Source: Niabella ginsenosidivorans (GTDB taxonomy: Bacteria > Bacteroidota > Bacteroidia > Chitinophagales > Chitinophagaceae). Taken from it: a stretch of DNA of 64,000 nt. Every line of letters starts with the position of its first letter. Within the stretch, counting starts at the first letter, position 1. Below are positions 26,829 to 34,751 of the stretch, piece after piece. The notes below the pieces were generated by a model. The model had not been told where the DNA came from and ran no database searches. It worked only from the letters and a program-made list of their open reading frames with translations. The position numbers and the translations under genes were made by a program. The stretch is taken from contig NZ_CP015772.1 in assembly GCF_001654455.1 (NCBI RefSeq), forward strand, positions 4,774,001 to 4,838,000, read 5' to 3'.

Positions 26829-27596
26829 CACGATCATATTCTTTTTATAGGGGATCAGCTTTTTATCGGAAGGTTTTAACTCGGTGATCAGGTAATCGAT
26901 CTGCTGCGGGCTGCAGATCTTCATATTGAATGTAGAGTTCAGCTTTTCTGAAATAGTGATCACGGCCAGCCTGTCGCAGCACGCGATCATTGCCTTCTTT
27001 ACCTGGGCCACGTTCCATTCCCTTTCCGTAAGACCGGTTTTGGCATTTAAAGCATTGACTCCAAAAATGCACAGGTCTGCCTTTATCTGGTTCAGCTCAT
27101 AAACAGGCTTTTCGCCAAGGGTGATCTGGGAAGACATATCCATCTGGCCACCAATCAGGATCACTTTCAGCAATGAATATTCTGCCAGGTGCAGTGCCAT
27201 TAAAGGGCTTACTGTAAAGAAAGTAGCTTCCAGCTTTTCCGGGAGCAGGCGCACCAGCTCCAGCATCGTAGTGCCCGCCTCAATCAGGATCGTCATGCCC
27301 GGTTTTATTAATTCGACCGTTTTTTTTGCGATGATCTTTTTCTCTTCCTGCGCATAGACCTTTGTTTGCTGCACCGGGTAGTGGTACGACTTGGAAAGCG
27401 CCCCTCCATGCACTTTTATAATGTCACCGGCTTCTGCCAGTTCGGCAAGATCCCTGCGGATGGTATCTTCAGAAACATTCAGCTCCTCGCTCAGCGAAGA
27501 GGACAGCACTTTATTATGCAGGTTGATCTGCCTTAAAATATACGCCTGACGTTCATTTTTAAACATACCGCCGCTGGGTTGTTCCATATCTGTCAT
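26823..27596 (-). CDS. DeoR/GlpR family transcriptional repressor
   Basis: The 257-residue protein has the DeoR winged helix (residues about 13-70: RQAYILRQINLHNKVLSSSLSEELNVSEDTIRRDLAELAEAGDIIKVHGGAL) and a C-terminal sugar-phosphate sensor of the ribose-5-phosphate isomerase-like fold, with IEAGTTMLELVRLLP and FGVNALNAKTGLTEREWNVAQVKKAMI. DeoR repressors of the AgaR/GlpR type release DNA on binding a phosphosugar. The gene sits between the SusCD/GH9 operon and the divergent ROK operon, and both have GCGTTTTTATGC in their promoters. Its 3' end overlaps the convergent gene by 6 bases. Confidence 0.92.
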   Translation of the reverse strand: MTDMEQPSGGMFKNERQAYILRQINLHNKVLSSSLSEELNVSEDTIRRDLAELAEAGDIIKVHGGALSKSYHYPVQQTKVYAQEEKKIIAKKTVELIKPGMTILIEAGTTMLELVRLLPEKLEATFFTVSPLMALHLAEYSLLKVILIGGQMDMSSQITLGEKPVYELNQIKADLCIFGVNALNAKTGLTEREWNVAQVKKAMIACCDRLAVITISEKLNSTFNMKICSPQQIDYLITELKPSDKKLIPYKKNMIVL

Positions 27597-27929
27597 TTAA
27601 AAAAGCTTTTGTTTTGATTGTCTGCAACCGGTGCATAGTAAACAACCGTGCTCAAAGCTAATTAATTCTCCCAACAGGAAGCGCATACCTGCGTGAAAAT
27701 TTTGTCAGCAGGTTTATGCAGTATTATTACACAACAGGAGTTACCCGTTCAGGGAAAAACAACGGCAGGCCCCGGCAATGATCCTGTTCAGGGATCTGGA
27801 AGAGCAGCCTATGCCCTGCAAAAAATTTCAGAAAAAATTTTTTTATTTTTTGTTTGCGTTTTTATGCGAATATATTAAATTAGACAAATAAAATCGGCTT
27901 AAAACCGCACTTCTTAAATAACTCCATTT
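27597..27929. other. Divergent intergenic region between DeoR and ROK genes
   Basis: These 333 bases separate the minus-strand deoR-type gene from the plus-strand ROK gene. The right end is very AT-rich and holds the promoter and operator at 27853-27883. No coding sequence is supported in the left part. Confidence 0.5.
27853..27883 (+). promoter_or_regulatory. ROK operon promoter with embedded putative DeoR operator
   Basis: TTTG (27853-27856) is followed after 19 bases by TAAATTAG (27876-27883), a 7 of 8 match to TAnnTTTG. The word GCGTTTTTATGCG (27856-27868) fills the spacer, the same placement as upstream of susC. The ATG is at 27930. Confidence 0.6.
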
Positions 27930-28895
27930 ATGGCAGTAATCGGATTGGATTTAGGCGGCACCAAATTAGCGGTTGCTTTATTTACTGAAGAAGGCAGCCT
28001 GCTTTACAAAGAGCGTGTGCCTTTAACGCTTTTGCAGGGCGAAGCAACAGGAGCACTGATCGCCGACCGGATCACAGCATTAAAGAACAGGTTTCCGGAA
28101 ACAGCCATTACCGGTGCCGGCATTTGCGTGCCGGGCATTTATTATGCAAAAACAGGTAATGTGTGGTGCCCGAACATCAAGGGCTGGGAGAATTACCCAC
28201 TTGGAAAGCGGCTTTCAGAAGCCTGTGGGGCTATGCCCATTGTCATTGACAGTGATCGCGCCTGTTATATTCTGGGAGAAGCCTGGAAAGGAACAGCAAA
28301 GGGATGCAACAATGCCATTTATTTATCTGTAGGCACCGGTATCGGTGCCGGTATCTTATCCGGAGGAGCTGTTGTAAGAGGCCAGCATGATATTGCCGGG
28401 GCCATTGGCTGGATGGCCTTAGCCCAACCCTTTCAGCTTCCTTTTAAACAATATGGCTGCTTCGAGCATTCCGCCTCCGGGGAAGGCATTGCCCGTTATA
28501 CCCGTGAGCTCCTGGATACGATGAACGATTACAACGGACTGTTGAGAGCCATTGATGCAGAACGTTTAAAAGCACAGCATGTTTTTGAAGCATTTGAACA
28601 GAAGGATGTGCTGGCAACAGCCGTGATCCGCCACTGTGTGCAGTTTTGGGGAATGGCGGCTGCCAACCTTGTAAGTCTTTTTGACCCGGAAAAGATCATT
28701 TTCGGTGGAGGTGTTTTTGGGCCTGCCCAAAAGCTGATCCCTGACATACGGGAAGAAGCAGCAAAATGGGCACAGCCGGTCAGCATGCCATCTGTGTTAT
28801 TCGTACCCGGCAGCCTTGGTGCTGACGCAGGGCTATACGGAGCGGCATCACTGGTATTACAAAAAGCCATTCCGTACCCCAACCATGATCAATAA
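27930..28895 (+). CDS. ROK family sugar kinase lacking the zinc motif
   Basis: The 321-residue protein has the ROK ATP-binding DLGGTKLAVALF (residues 6-17), a catalytic-Asp region IDSDRACYILGEAW and LSVGTGIGAGILSGGAVVRGQHDIAGAIGW. ROK enzymes phosphorylate glucose, GlcNAc, ManNAc or fructose. The usual Cys3-His zinc motif is absent: the His after GEIG is Trp here, and only one Cys (QYGCFEH) is left. It heads an operon with an MFS permease (11-base overlap), a SIS protein and a GNAT enzyme. Given the context, an amino sugar is the likely substrate; it could also serve GlcNAc or ManNAc from the sialic locus. Confidence 0.88.
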   Translation: MAVIGLDLGGTKLAVALFTEEGSLLYKERVPLTLLQGEATGALIADRITALKNRFPETAITGAGICVPGIYYAKTGNVWCPNIKGWENYPLGKRLSEACGAMPIVIDSDRACYILGEAWKGTAKGCNNAIYLSVGTGIGAGILSGGAVVRGQHDIAGAIGWMALAQPFQLPFKQYGCFEHSASGEGIARYTRELLDTMNDYNGLLRAIDAERLKAQHVFEAFEQKDVLATAVIRHCVQFWGMAAANLVSLFDPEKIIFGGGVFGPAQKLIPDIREEAAKWAQPVSMPSVLFVPGSLGADAGLYGAASLVLQKAIPYPNHDQ

Positions 28896-30033
28896 GCAAC
28901 TTCTTTTCAGCGCAGCCTGTGCCGGCATGCTCTTTTTTGGCGTTTGCCTGATAACGCTGGGCTCCGTTGTACCGGATTTAAAAGTTACCTACGGGCTCAA
29001 TGATCTTGAGGCCGGGGCTTTATTTTCAATCTTACCTTTTGGCGTACTGGCCGGTTCACTGATTTTTGGCCCTGTTTGCGACAGGTACGGTTATAAATTT
29101 CTACTAAGCATTGCCTGCATCTGTATGGCCATAGGGCTTGAAGGGATCGCTTTTGCGCCTACGCTGCTTGTTTTAAACAGCTGCGTGTTCCTCTTCGGGG
29201 CCGGAGGCGGGGCTATCAATGGCGCTACAAATGCACTGGTAGCGGATATCAGCCATACCAATAAGGGAGCCAATCTGAGCCTGCTGGGCGTTTTCTTTGG
29301 TATAGGAGCGCTGGGCATGCCTTTTATCCTTGGCCTTTTACAACATCATTTTAATTATACGGTCATCTGCGCGGTTGCAGGAATTACCTGTTTTTTATTA
29401 GGTATCTGTTATGCGCTGCTTACTTTTCCAGAGCCTAAGCAACAACCCAACGGAACCGGTACCAAAAGCAGCTTTCTGCTAAAAGAATCTTTTTTATGGC
29501 TTATATCGTTCTTTCTTTTTTTCCAAAGCAGTTTTGAAGCCATTATCAATAACTGGACCACCTCCTATCTTTCTTCCCGGTTCAAATTTGAAAAAGAAAC
29601 AAGCCTGTTTGCTTTATCCCTTTTTGTAACCGGCATGGCAGTGATGCGTTTACTATTGGGCAGCTTTTTCAGAACAGCCAAAAAAGTACACCTGTTCCCC
29701 CTTCTGTTCGGGTTGGTTGCATCAGGTCTTCTGTTTCTTACATTCGGCAACAGCTTCTTTACCGCTGCATCCGGCCTAATTCTTACAGGAGCAGGACTGG
29801 CAGGCGGGTTTCCTTTTATGCTGGGCTATCTGGGAAGCCGCTATGCAGCTGCATCCGGCACAGCGTTCAGTATTGCACTGACCATTGCCCTTACCGGCAA
29901 TATTCTTATCAACTCCATTACAGGCATCATTATCCAGTACTACGGTATCCGGCATTTAACGACTATTGCCTGTACAGAGCTCGCCTTTATGATCTTCCTT
30001 TATTTTTTTATAATTAAACAACTCAAATCTTAA
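28885..30033 (+). CDS. MFS family permease, probable sugar transporter
   Basis: From ATG 28885, overlapping the ROK stop by 11 bases, the protein has 382 residues and about 12 membrane segments. GPVCDRYGYKF between TM2 and TM3 is the MFS motif A, and FGAGGGAINGATNALVADI resembles the FucP/GlcNAc-permease-like group. It should carry a sugar across the inner membrane by proton symport. The coupling to the ROK gene suggests it delivers that kinase's substrate. The longer open frame to 28816 would lie inside the ROK gene and is rejected. Confidence 0.85.
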   Translation: MINKQLLFSAACAGMLFFGVCLITLGSVVPDLKVTYGLNDLEAGALFSILPFGVLAGSLIFGPVCDRYGYKFLLSIACICMAIGLEGIAFAPTLLVLNSCVFLFGAGGGAINGATNALVADISHTNKGANLSLLGVFFGIGALGMPFILGLLQHHFNYTVICAVAGITCFLLGICYALLTFPEPKQQPNGTGTKSSFLLKESFLWLISFFLFFQSSFEAIINNWTTSYLSSRFKFEKETSLFALSLFVTGMAVMRLLLGSFFRTAKKVHLFPLLFGLVASGLLFLTFGNSFFTAASGLILTGAGLAGGFPFMLGYLGSRYAAASGTAFSIALTIALTGNILINSITGIIIQYYGIRHLTTIACTELAFMIFLYFFIIKQLKS

Positions 30034-30036
30034 GTT

Positions 30037-30798
30037 ATGTTAGCAACACAATGGTTGAATAATGTGCGGTCCATTATGACAAAAATTGAAGAAACACAAA
30101 TGGATTTTATAAAAAAGGCGGCAACCGTAATGGCCGATTCTATTGAGTGTGGCCGGTGGGTGCATACGTTTGGCTGCGGGCATGCAACATTACCTATTGA
30201 AGAAATGTACCCGCGCATTGGCGGCTTTGTAGGGTTTCATCCCATGGTGGAGCTGCCCCTTACCTTTTTTACAAACATAACAGGGCAGATGGGGGTGCAC
30301 CAGTTCATTTTTTTAGAGCGTGTGGAAGGCTATGGTGTTGAAATTATGAAAGGCTATAATTTTGACAAACGGGATACGATGTGGCTGTTCTCTCACTCCG
30401 GTATCAATAATGTAAATATTGATATTGCGCTGGAATCCAAAAAGCGTGGCATGCAGGTAGTGGTATTTGGCTCCGCTGCTGCCGCAAAGGGAAAACAGAC
30501 CCGTCATTCCAGCAGGAAAACGATTTTTGACATCGCTGACATTGTAGTAGATACCTGTGCGCCTATTGAAGACGCTTCTGTGCCTGTAAAAAACCATATT
30601 GACAAAATAGGTCCTGTATCTACTATGGCTTTTGTAACCTGTGTGTGGATGACGGTGACCACCGTTGCCGAGATCCTGGCCGACAGGGGCGTGCAATTGT
30701 TTATTCACCCTTCACATAATGCCCCCGGAGCTCAAGACGCTAAAATACGGCTGGATGCCGCTTTGGATGAGTATAAAAGAAGGATCACCGGTGTTTAA
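30037..30798 (+). CDS. SIS-domain sugar isomerase family protein (UPF0309-like)
   Basis: The 253-residue protein has an N-terminal helix pair (IMTKIEETQMDFIKKAATVMADSI) and a SIS phosphosugar-binding fold: VHTFGCGHATLPIEEMYPRIGG, TMWLFSHSGINNVNIDIALESKKRGMQVVVFGS and the C-terminal VNTTVAEILADRGV-like helix. It resembles the sugar isomerase domain proteins of the UPF0309 group. SIS proteins bind and isomerise phosphosugars, for instance in amino-sugar or N-acetylmuramate-phosphate catabolism. It starts 3 bases after the permease stop, so it belongs to the ROK operon and probably handles the phosphorylated product. Confidence 0.85.
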   Translation: MLATQWLNNVRSIMTKIEETQMDFIKKAATVMADSIECGRWVHTFGCGHATLPIEEMYPRIGGFVGFHPMVELPLTFFTNITGQMGVHQFIFLERVEGYGVEIMKGYNFDKRDTMWLFSHSGINNVNIDIALESKKRGMQVVVFGSAAAAKGKQTRHSSRKTIFDIADIVVDTCAPIEDASVPVKNHIDKIGPVSTMAFVTCVWMTVTTVAEILADRGVQLFIHPSHNAPGAQDAKIRLDAALDEYKRRITGV

Positions 30799-30873
30799 CC
30801 CTGTTCTTTATTGTTTTATCAAAAGGACAGCGAAAGGTTATACAAATGCCGACACAAGGAAATTTTATAGGAT

Positions 30874-31320
30874 ATGGATATAGAAATAAAAAGATTAAAG
30901 GAGGATACAGATACCTTAAAACAATTGATCCGGCTTTATGCCGAAGTATTCGAAACACCGGTTTTTACAATGCCCGATGACACCTATCTTAACGGGCTTT
31001 TACATAACCCCATGCAGCTTTTTATAATCGCCTTAAAGGATAAAACCCTGGCAGGAGGGTTAACAGCATACGTTTTACCTTCTGTTTACAGGCCTTCACC
31101 GGATATCTATTTATATGACATCGCTGTAAAGAAAAATCTGCAAAGAAGCGGTATCGGTACTTTATTAATGCACCGGTTATTTGAAGAAGGTAAAAGGATG
31201 GGGGCTTCTGAAGTTTTTGTTCAGGCGGATAGTGCTGACAGGCATGCGCTTAACTTTTATAAGCAATCAGGCGGCCATGCTGAAACAGATGTAATGCATT
31301 TCAGCTATATTATAAAATAA
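30874..31320 (+). CDS. GNAT acetyltransferase resembling AAC(3)-I
   Basis: The 148-residue protein has the GNAT fold with acetyl-CoA motif A in YLYDIAVKKNLQRSGIGTLLMHRLFEEGKRMGA. Its middle and end (AYVLPSVYRP, IYLYDIAV, VFVQADSADRHALNFYKQSGG, VMHFSYI) closely parallel the AAC(3)-I aminoglycoside acetyltransferases as I recall them. It is the last gene on the strand, 75 bases after the SIS gene. An aminoglycoside-inactivating role is possible, but the operon suggests N-acetylation of an amino sugar. This cannot be decided from sequence alone. Confidence 0.82.
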   Translation: MDIEIKRLKEDTDTLKQLIRLYAEVFETPVFTMPDDTYLNGLLHNPMQLFIIALKDKTLAGGLTAYVLPSVYRPSPDIYLYDIAVKKNLQRSGIGTLLMHRLFEEGKRMGASEVFVQADSADRHALNFYKQSGGHAETDVMHFSYIIK

Positions 31321-31715
31321 TCCGTTATTTGATCGGAGGTAACTAAAAGGTACCCTGATGGTCATCCTGAGACTTCGGAAGCTTCTGACGAAATACAGAC
31401 AATCAAGGGATCAGCTTTCGTCAAGCCCGTACGACCATTCCGGCGGTACCCGGGCTGACATTACTTTCTGGTAATTGCCAGGCTGTTCGTCGGACAGGAG
31501 CCCTGACAAGCGCTGTTATGCTGATTGGAATACTGTGCCTCAAATAAAACAGGGTTTAAGTTCATTGAGGGCAAATTCTTTAATCGCCATCCCGAGTTTT
31601 TTATTTGCTTGGCAAAGTCAATAGGGCCATGACGCTTTTCGGAGATTCCGGATTGAAGTTGCCCCAATAGCAGGAGTACTGCTTCGGCCTAAACATAAAA
31701 ATCCTAAGGCTGAGT

Positions 31716-31733
31716 GTCCGCCAGCTGGCGGAC
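31716..31733. repeat. Perfect 18-base palindrome
   Basis: GTCCGCCAGCTGGCGGAC is its own reverse complement. The GC-rich palindrome stands in an otherwise AT-leaning spacer and resembles repetitive extragenic palindromes; copies elsewhere in the genome cannot be checked from this window. Confidence 0.7.
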
Positions 31734-31834
31734 CTGCCACTATGCACAGAAGCTGATAGCAGCTCTTTCCCGGAAGCGTGCCGTAACCCCTGCCCCTCCG
31801 GTCAGGCAGGCATTCCGGGGGCCTTTGGGGGGAG

Positions 31835-31860
31835 GTACCTTTTGGGAAGCAAAAAGGTAC
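31835..31860. repeat. Imperfect hairpin
   Basis: GTACCTTTTG and CAAAAAGGTAC flank a 5-base loop (GGAAG), with one unpaired A. It could act as a transcription terminator between the convergent genes, although the U-run is part of the stem. Confidence 0.45.
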
Positions 31861-31925
31861 AGAAGAAAAATAAGATTGTGTATCAATTCAACAGAAAAGA
31901 GCATTGCAAGTCAGGTTCTTGGTAA

Positions 31926-32825
31926 TTAGAATCCATGGGGAATATATTGGTTTTCTACTCTTCCGCCGGTAAATAATTTCAGGACCGCATAGCCGGGAGG
32001 CGTTTCCAGATAATAGCCCGGACCGGCAGATTCTTGATCACCCCGGCCCCACCAGAACCCGGACATGGCCCCGTTGCAACAATAATATACATTATTATAC
32101 AAAGTGGTATCTGATAAATGATTGTGCCCGCTTAAACAAACCTTTACCTTATCCCTGTGTTTATAAAACAGATCCTTCAGCTTTTTAAAGTCGCTATGTC
32201 CCCCTCCCACCAGAACCGGTGTAGTGCCCAGTATAGGGTAATGAGACATTATGAGTACAGGCTTATGGTCCGGCAACTGCTCCAGTTCCTTTTGCAGCCA
32301 GTTAAACTGTTCATCGTCCAGTGAAACATTGGCATTATTACCGTCCAGCACTATAAAATGCCAGCCCTGCCGGGAAAAACCGTAATAACGGCCGGGCATT
32401 TTCAATCTTTTTACAACATATTCCTTTCCAAACATTTCATCTTCTTTTGACGGAGCCTTCCACCAGGGGTCATGATTGCCGATGCAGGAGTACATTTCAT
32501 ACTGTTTTATCACCTCCAGACAATTATCCCATATTTGCCATTGGCTCACGACCTGCTCTCTGACAACATCATCATACGAAGCATCCTGTATAGAATCACC
32601 GGTGTTTAAAAAGAAATCGGGCTGATGTTTCCTGATGATCATTTTTAAGCATTCCTTAAACCGTGCGGGAGCATTGTCACCCGGTCTGATATGCACATCT
32701 GTAATATGTGCTACCGTTATAAAATCTTTTTTTGAGATACGCTCTTTTTCAAAATACCCCGAACCTGGCAGGGCAATACCTGCCAGGCCCAGAGCAGATC
32801 CTTTAATAAAATTTTTCCTGTTCAT
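31926..32825 (-). CDS. Exported metallophosphatase (calcineurin-like phosphoesterase)
   Basis: The 299-residue protein starts with MNRKNFIKGSALGLAGIALPGSG, a Tat/Sec-like export signal. All metal-ligand motifs of the calcineurin-like family are present in order: ITDVHIRPG (DxH), NTGDSI, CIGNHDPW (GNHD), LIMSHYP and CLSGHNH (GHxH). It hydrolyses phosphomonoesters or diesters, probably in the periplasm. It lies 67 bases after the second susD gene on the same strand, so the transporter pair may import a phosphate-bearing or organophosphate nutrient; that is inference. Confidence 0.9.
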   Translation of the reverse strand: MNRKNFIKGSALGLAGIALPGSGYFEKERISKKDFITVAHITDVHIRPGDNAPARFKECLKMIIRKHQPDFFLNTGDSIQDASYDDVVREQVVSQWQIWDNCLEVIKQYEMYSCIGNHDPWWKAPSKEDEMFGKEYVVKRLKMPGRYYGFSRQGWHFIVLDGNNANVSLDDEQFNWLQKELEQLPDHKPVLIMSHYPILGTTPVLVGGGHSDFKKLKDLFYKHRDKVKVCLSGHNHLSDTTLYNNVYYCCNGAMSGFWWGRGDQESAGPGYYLETPPGYAVLKLFTGGRVENQYIPHGF

Positions 32826-32892
32826 TACTTCCTGTTAAAATCATTATATATGGTTTCTGACGATTGGGCACCTGCACTGTTCAAAAAGACAA

Positions 32893-34680
32893 CTACCATC
32901 CAAACGGTTGTTTTAACTGTCCGTTTTGTGTTGTTTCCAGAACAGGAATGGGCAAATAATAATACTTCGGCTCTATAAAGGCCCGGGGAGTAACCCCTGT
33001 AACAATAGGTCCGCCGGCTTCTCCGTTCTGAAGAAAAACCGTAACGTTCTGGTCTCCGAAAACACCCACTTTATAGTAGATCAGTGTTACGCCTAATGCA
33101 TTTTTTATCTTGTTTTTCTCATCCGGTATTGAGGCCGTTTTGCTGATCAGGATGATATCCGGAATACCATCTCCTGTAAGGTCATACTGTCCCAGGCCAG
33201 GGAAATAAAGCCCCTGCGCATAAGGCGCAAACCCTGTTGTTCCGGCATGCCAGCGCATCAGGTCATTGTACCGTTGTCCCTCCAATGCAAATTCAACGCG
33301 CTTTTCACGCCGTATCTCAAGAATCAGTCCTTTATTCGCTCCGCCTACATCAGGATATTTGGCGGCCAGGACCGGATCGGGATTTGCATTGGCACTGGTT
33401 ATGAGCAAGGGGGGCATACCAGCACGGGCCCGTAGCAGCCCGATTGTTTTATCAATGTCGTCCTGCGTTACTGCACCCAGTTCAGCGCTGGCCTCGGCAT
33501 ATACCAACAGCACTTCTGCATACCTTATTGCCGGAACATCTGTACTGTTAATAACGGTTGCATCCGTACTGCTGTTCTGATATCCTTTCAACTGATGATA
33601 TCCCGTAAAATTGTTGTTCAGCTTTTGTATATACGGCGTTGTGGCCGGCAGCAGAATAAAGCCGGGGTACATGAGCGTAGCATAGATCCTCGGATCCCGG
33701 TTTTTAAATTCCTCCACAAATTGTTTCTGCTGATAATTGGCAGCATCAGTAAACCTTGTGCCGTCCTTCATCAGATAGGTTTGCACCAGATCACGGGAAG
33801 GAGATTGCTCATAGTCCAGTATATTTGCGTTTCCGGAGCTTGCTATTTCCTTAGCCACATCATACGCAGTATTTAAAATCACCTCTTTATTCTGACTCAA
33901 GTCCTGGCTGTTAAACAGGTCTGCATAATTGGGCGTTAAAGCAAACTGACCGGATGCAATGATATCACCCGCCTGTTGTTTTGCCAGCTGCAAAAAACGG
34001 GCTGCAGTGCCTTGCAGGTTCAGCTCAGGATGATACTTCCGGTATGTTCCTTCAAATAAGGCCATCCGGGCATACATCGCTTTTACGGCCCAAAGCCCGG
34101 GGGTTCCTGCAGGAACCTTTTCCTTAACATTACCGGCCGCAAAATCCAGATCAGCAAATATGCTGTCCACCACCAGCGTTCTGGGATCGCTGGCTTTGTA
34201 TAAGGATAATGAATCTGTAGGATCAATTGTATGGCTGTACCAGGGCACATCAGAAAAAAACTTTACTTTGTCCAGGTAAAATTTTGCCCTGTAATACCGG
34301 GCCAGACCGGCATAATGGTTTTTTATATCCTCTGAAACGGCAGCTTTGGAATAGTTGTCTAAAAAATAATTAATACTTCTTAACCTGCCCCAGTTCCAGT
34401 TGTTGGGTACGTTCTGGGGGCTTATATTCCCACTCAGGAGATTTTTAACGGTCACATTGCCGGTGGTGGCATAGTCGTCCGTAGCCTGTTCATTCCCGTT
34501 TACATACAGGGAGGTTCCGGGGTGGTCCAGCAGGCCGTTAATGTATAACGACAGATCGCTTTCCGTATTAAAATAAAGCTGGGGTGAGATGGACGTTTGC
34601 GGATACCGGTCCAGAAAACTTTTTTTGCAGGAGCTCATGCCGGCAAGCGTAATAAGGATTGCTATATAATACTTTTTCAT
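32893..34680 (-). CDS. SusD/RagB-like outer-membrane lipoprotein (second locus)
   Basis: From ATG 34680 the protein has 595 residues, with a lipoprotein signal (AGMSSC, Cys18; a Met 2 codons upstream at 34686 is equally possible). The RagB/SusD pattern is clear: KSFLDRYPQTSISPQLYFNTESDL, YRAKFYLDKVKFFSDVPWYSH, RYAEVLLVYAEASAELG and IRREKRVEFALEGQRYNDLMRW. It should bind the nutrient brought to the partner SusC encoded 71 bases upstream. No glycoside hydrolase gene accompanies it, only a metallophosphatase. Confidence 0.93.
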   Translation of the reverse strand: MKKYYIAILITLAGMSSCKKSFLDRYPQTSISPQLYFNTESDLSLYINGLLDHPGTSLYVNGNEQATDDYATTGNVTVKNLLSGNISPQNVPNNWNWGRLRSINYFLDNYSKAAVSEDIKNHYAGLARYYRAKFYLDKVKFFSDVPWYSHTIDPTDSLSLYKASDPRTLVVDSIFADLDFAAGNVKEKVPAGTPGLWAVKAMYARMALFEGTYRKYHPELNLQGTAARFLQLAKQQAGDIIASGQFALTPNYADLFNSQDLSQNKEVILNTAYDVAKEIASSGNANILDYEQSPSRDLVQTYLMKDGTRFTDAANYQQKQFVEEFKNRDPRIYATLMYPGFILLPATTPYIQKLNNNFTGYHQLKGYQNSSTDATVINSTDVPAIRYAEVLLVYAEASAELGAVTQDDIDKTIGLLRARAGMPPLLITSANANPDPVLAAKYPDVGGANKGLILEIRREKRVEFALEGQRYNDLMRWHAGTTGFAPYAQGLYFPGLGQYDLTGDGIPDIILISKTASIPDEKNKIKNALGVTLIYYKVGVFGDQNVTVFLQNGEAGGPIVTGVTPRAFIEPKYYYLPIPVLETTQNGQLKQPFGW

Positions 34681-34751
34681 GTGCATATTTTTTATTGATT
34701 TTGGCCACATGGAAGATTTCATTTAAATGCTTTTATAAGACAGCGGGGCTA

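Larger units (their letters stand above)
31321..31925. other. Intergenic region with palindromes and no supported gene
   Basis: These 605 bases lie between the GNAT gene and the convergent metallophosphatase gene. They are more GC-rich and patchier than neighbouring spacers. A perfect 18-base palindrome (31716-31733) and a hairpin (31835-31860) are present. Short open frames on both strands look like no known protein. It may be an extragenic repeat or a decayed insert. Confidence 0.5.

Noticed and set aside
30874-31320. True acquired aminoglycoside-resistance gene
   Set aside because: No integron, transposon or attachment site is nearby; the gene is placed like a native member of the operon.
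31461-31667. Short open frame in the spacer after the GNAT gene
   Set aside because: No start-site signal, no recognised family and surrounding palindromes suggest non-coding DNA. A decayed gene cannot be excluded.
31748-31762. 15-base identity with part of the unknown secreted gene (near 26207)
   Set aside because: The match does not extend on either side and is probably chance.
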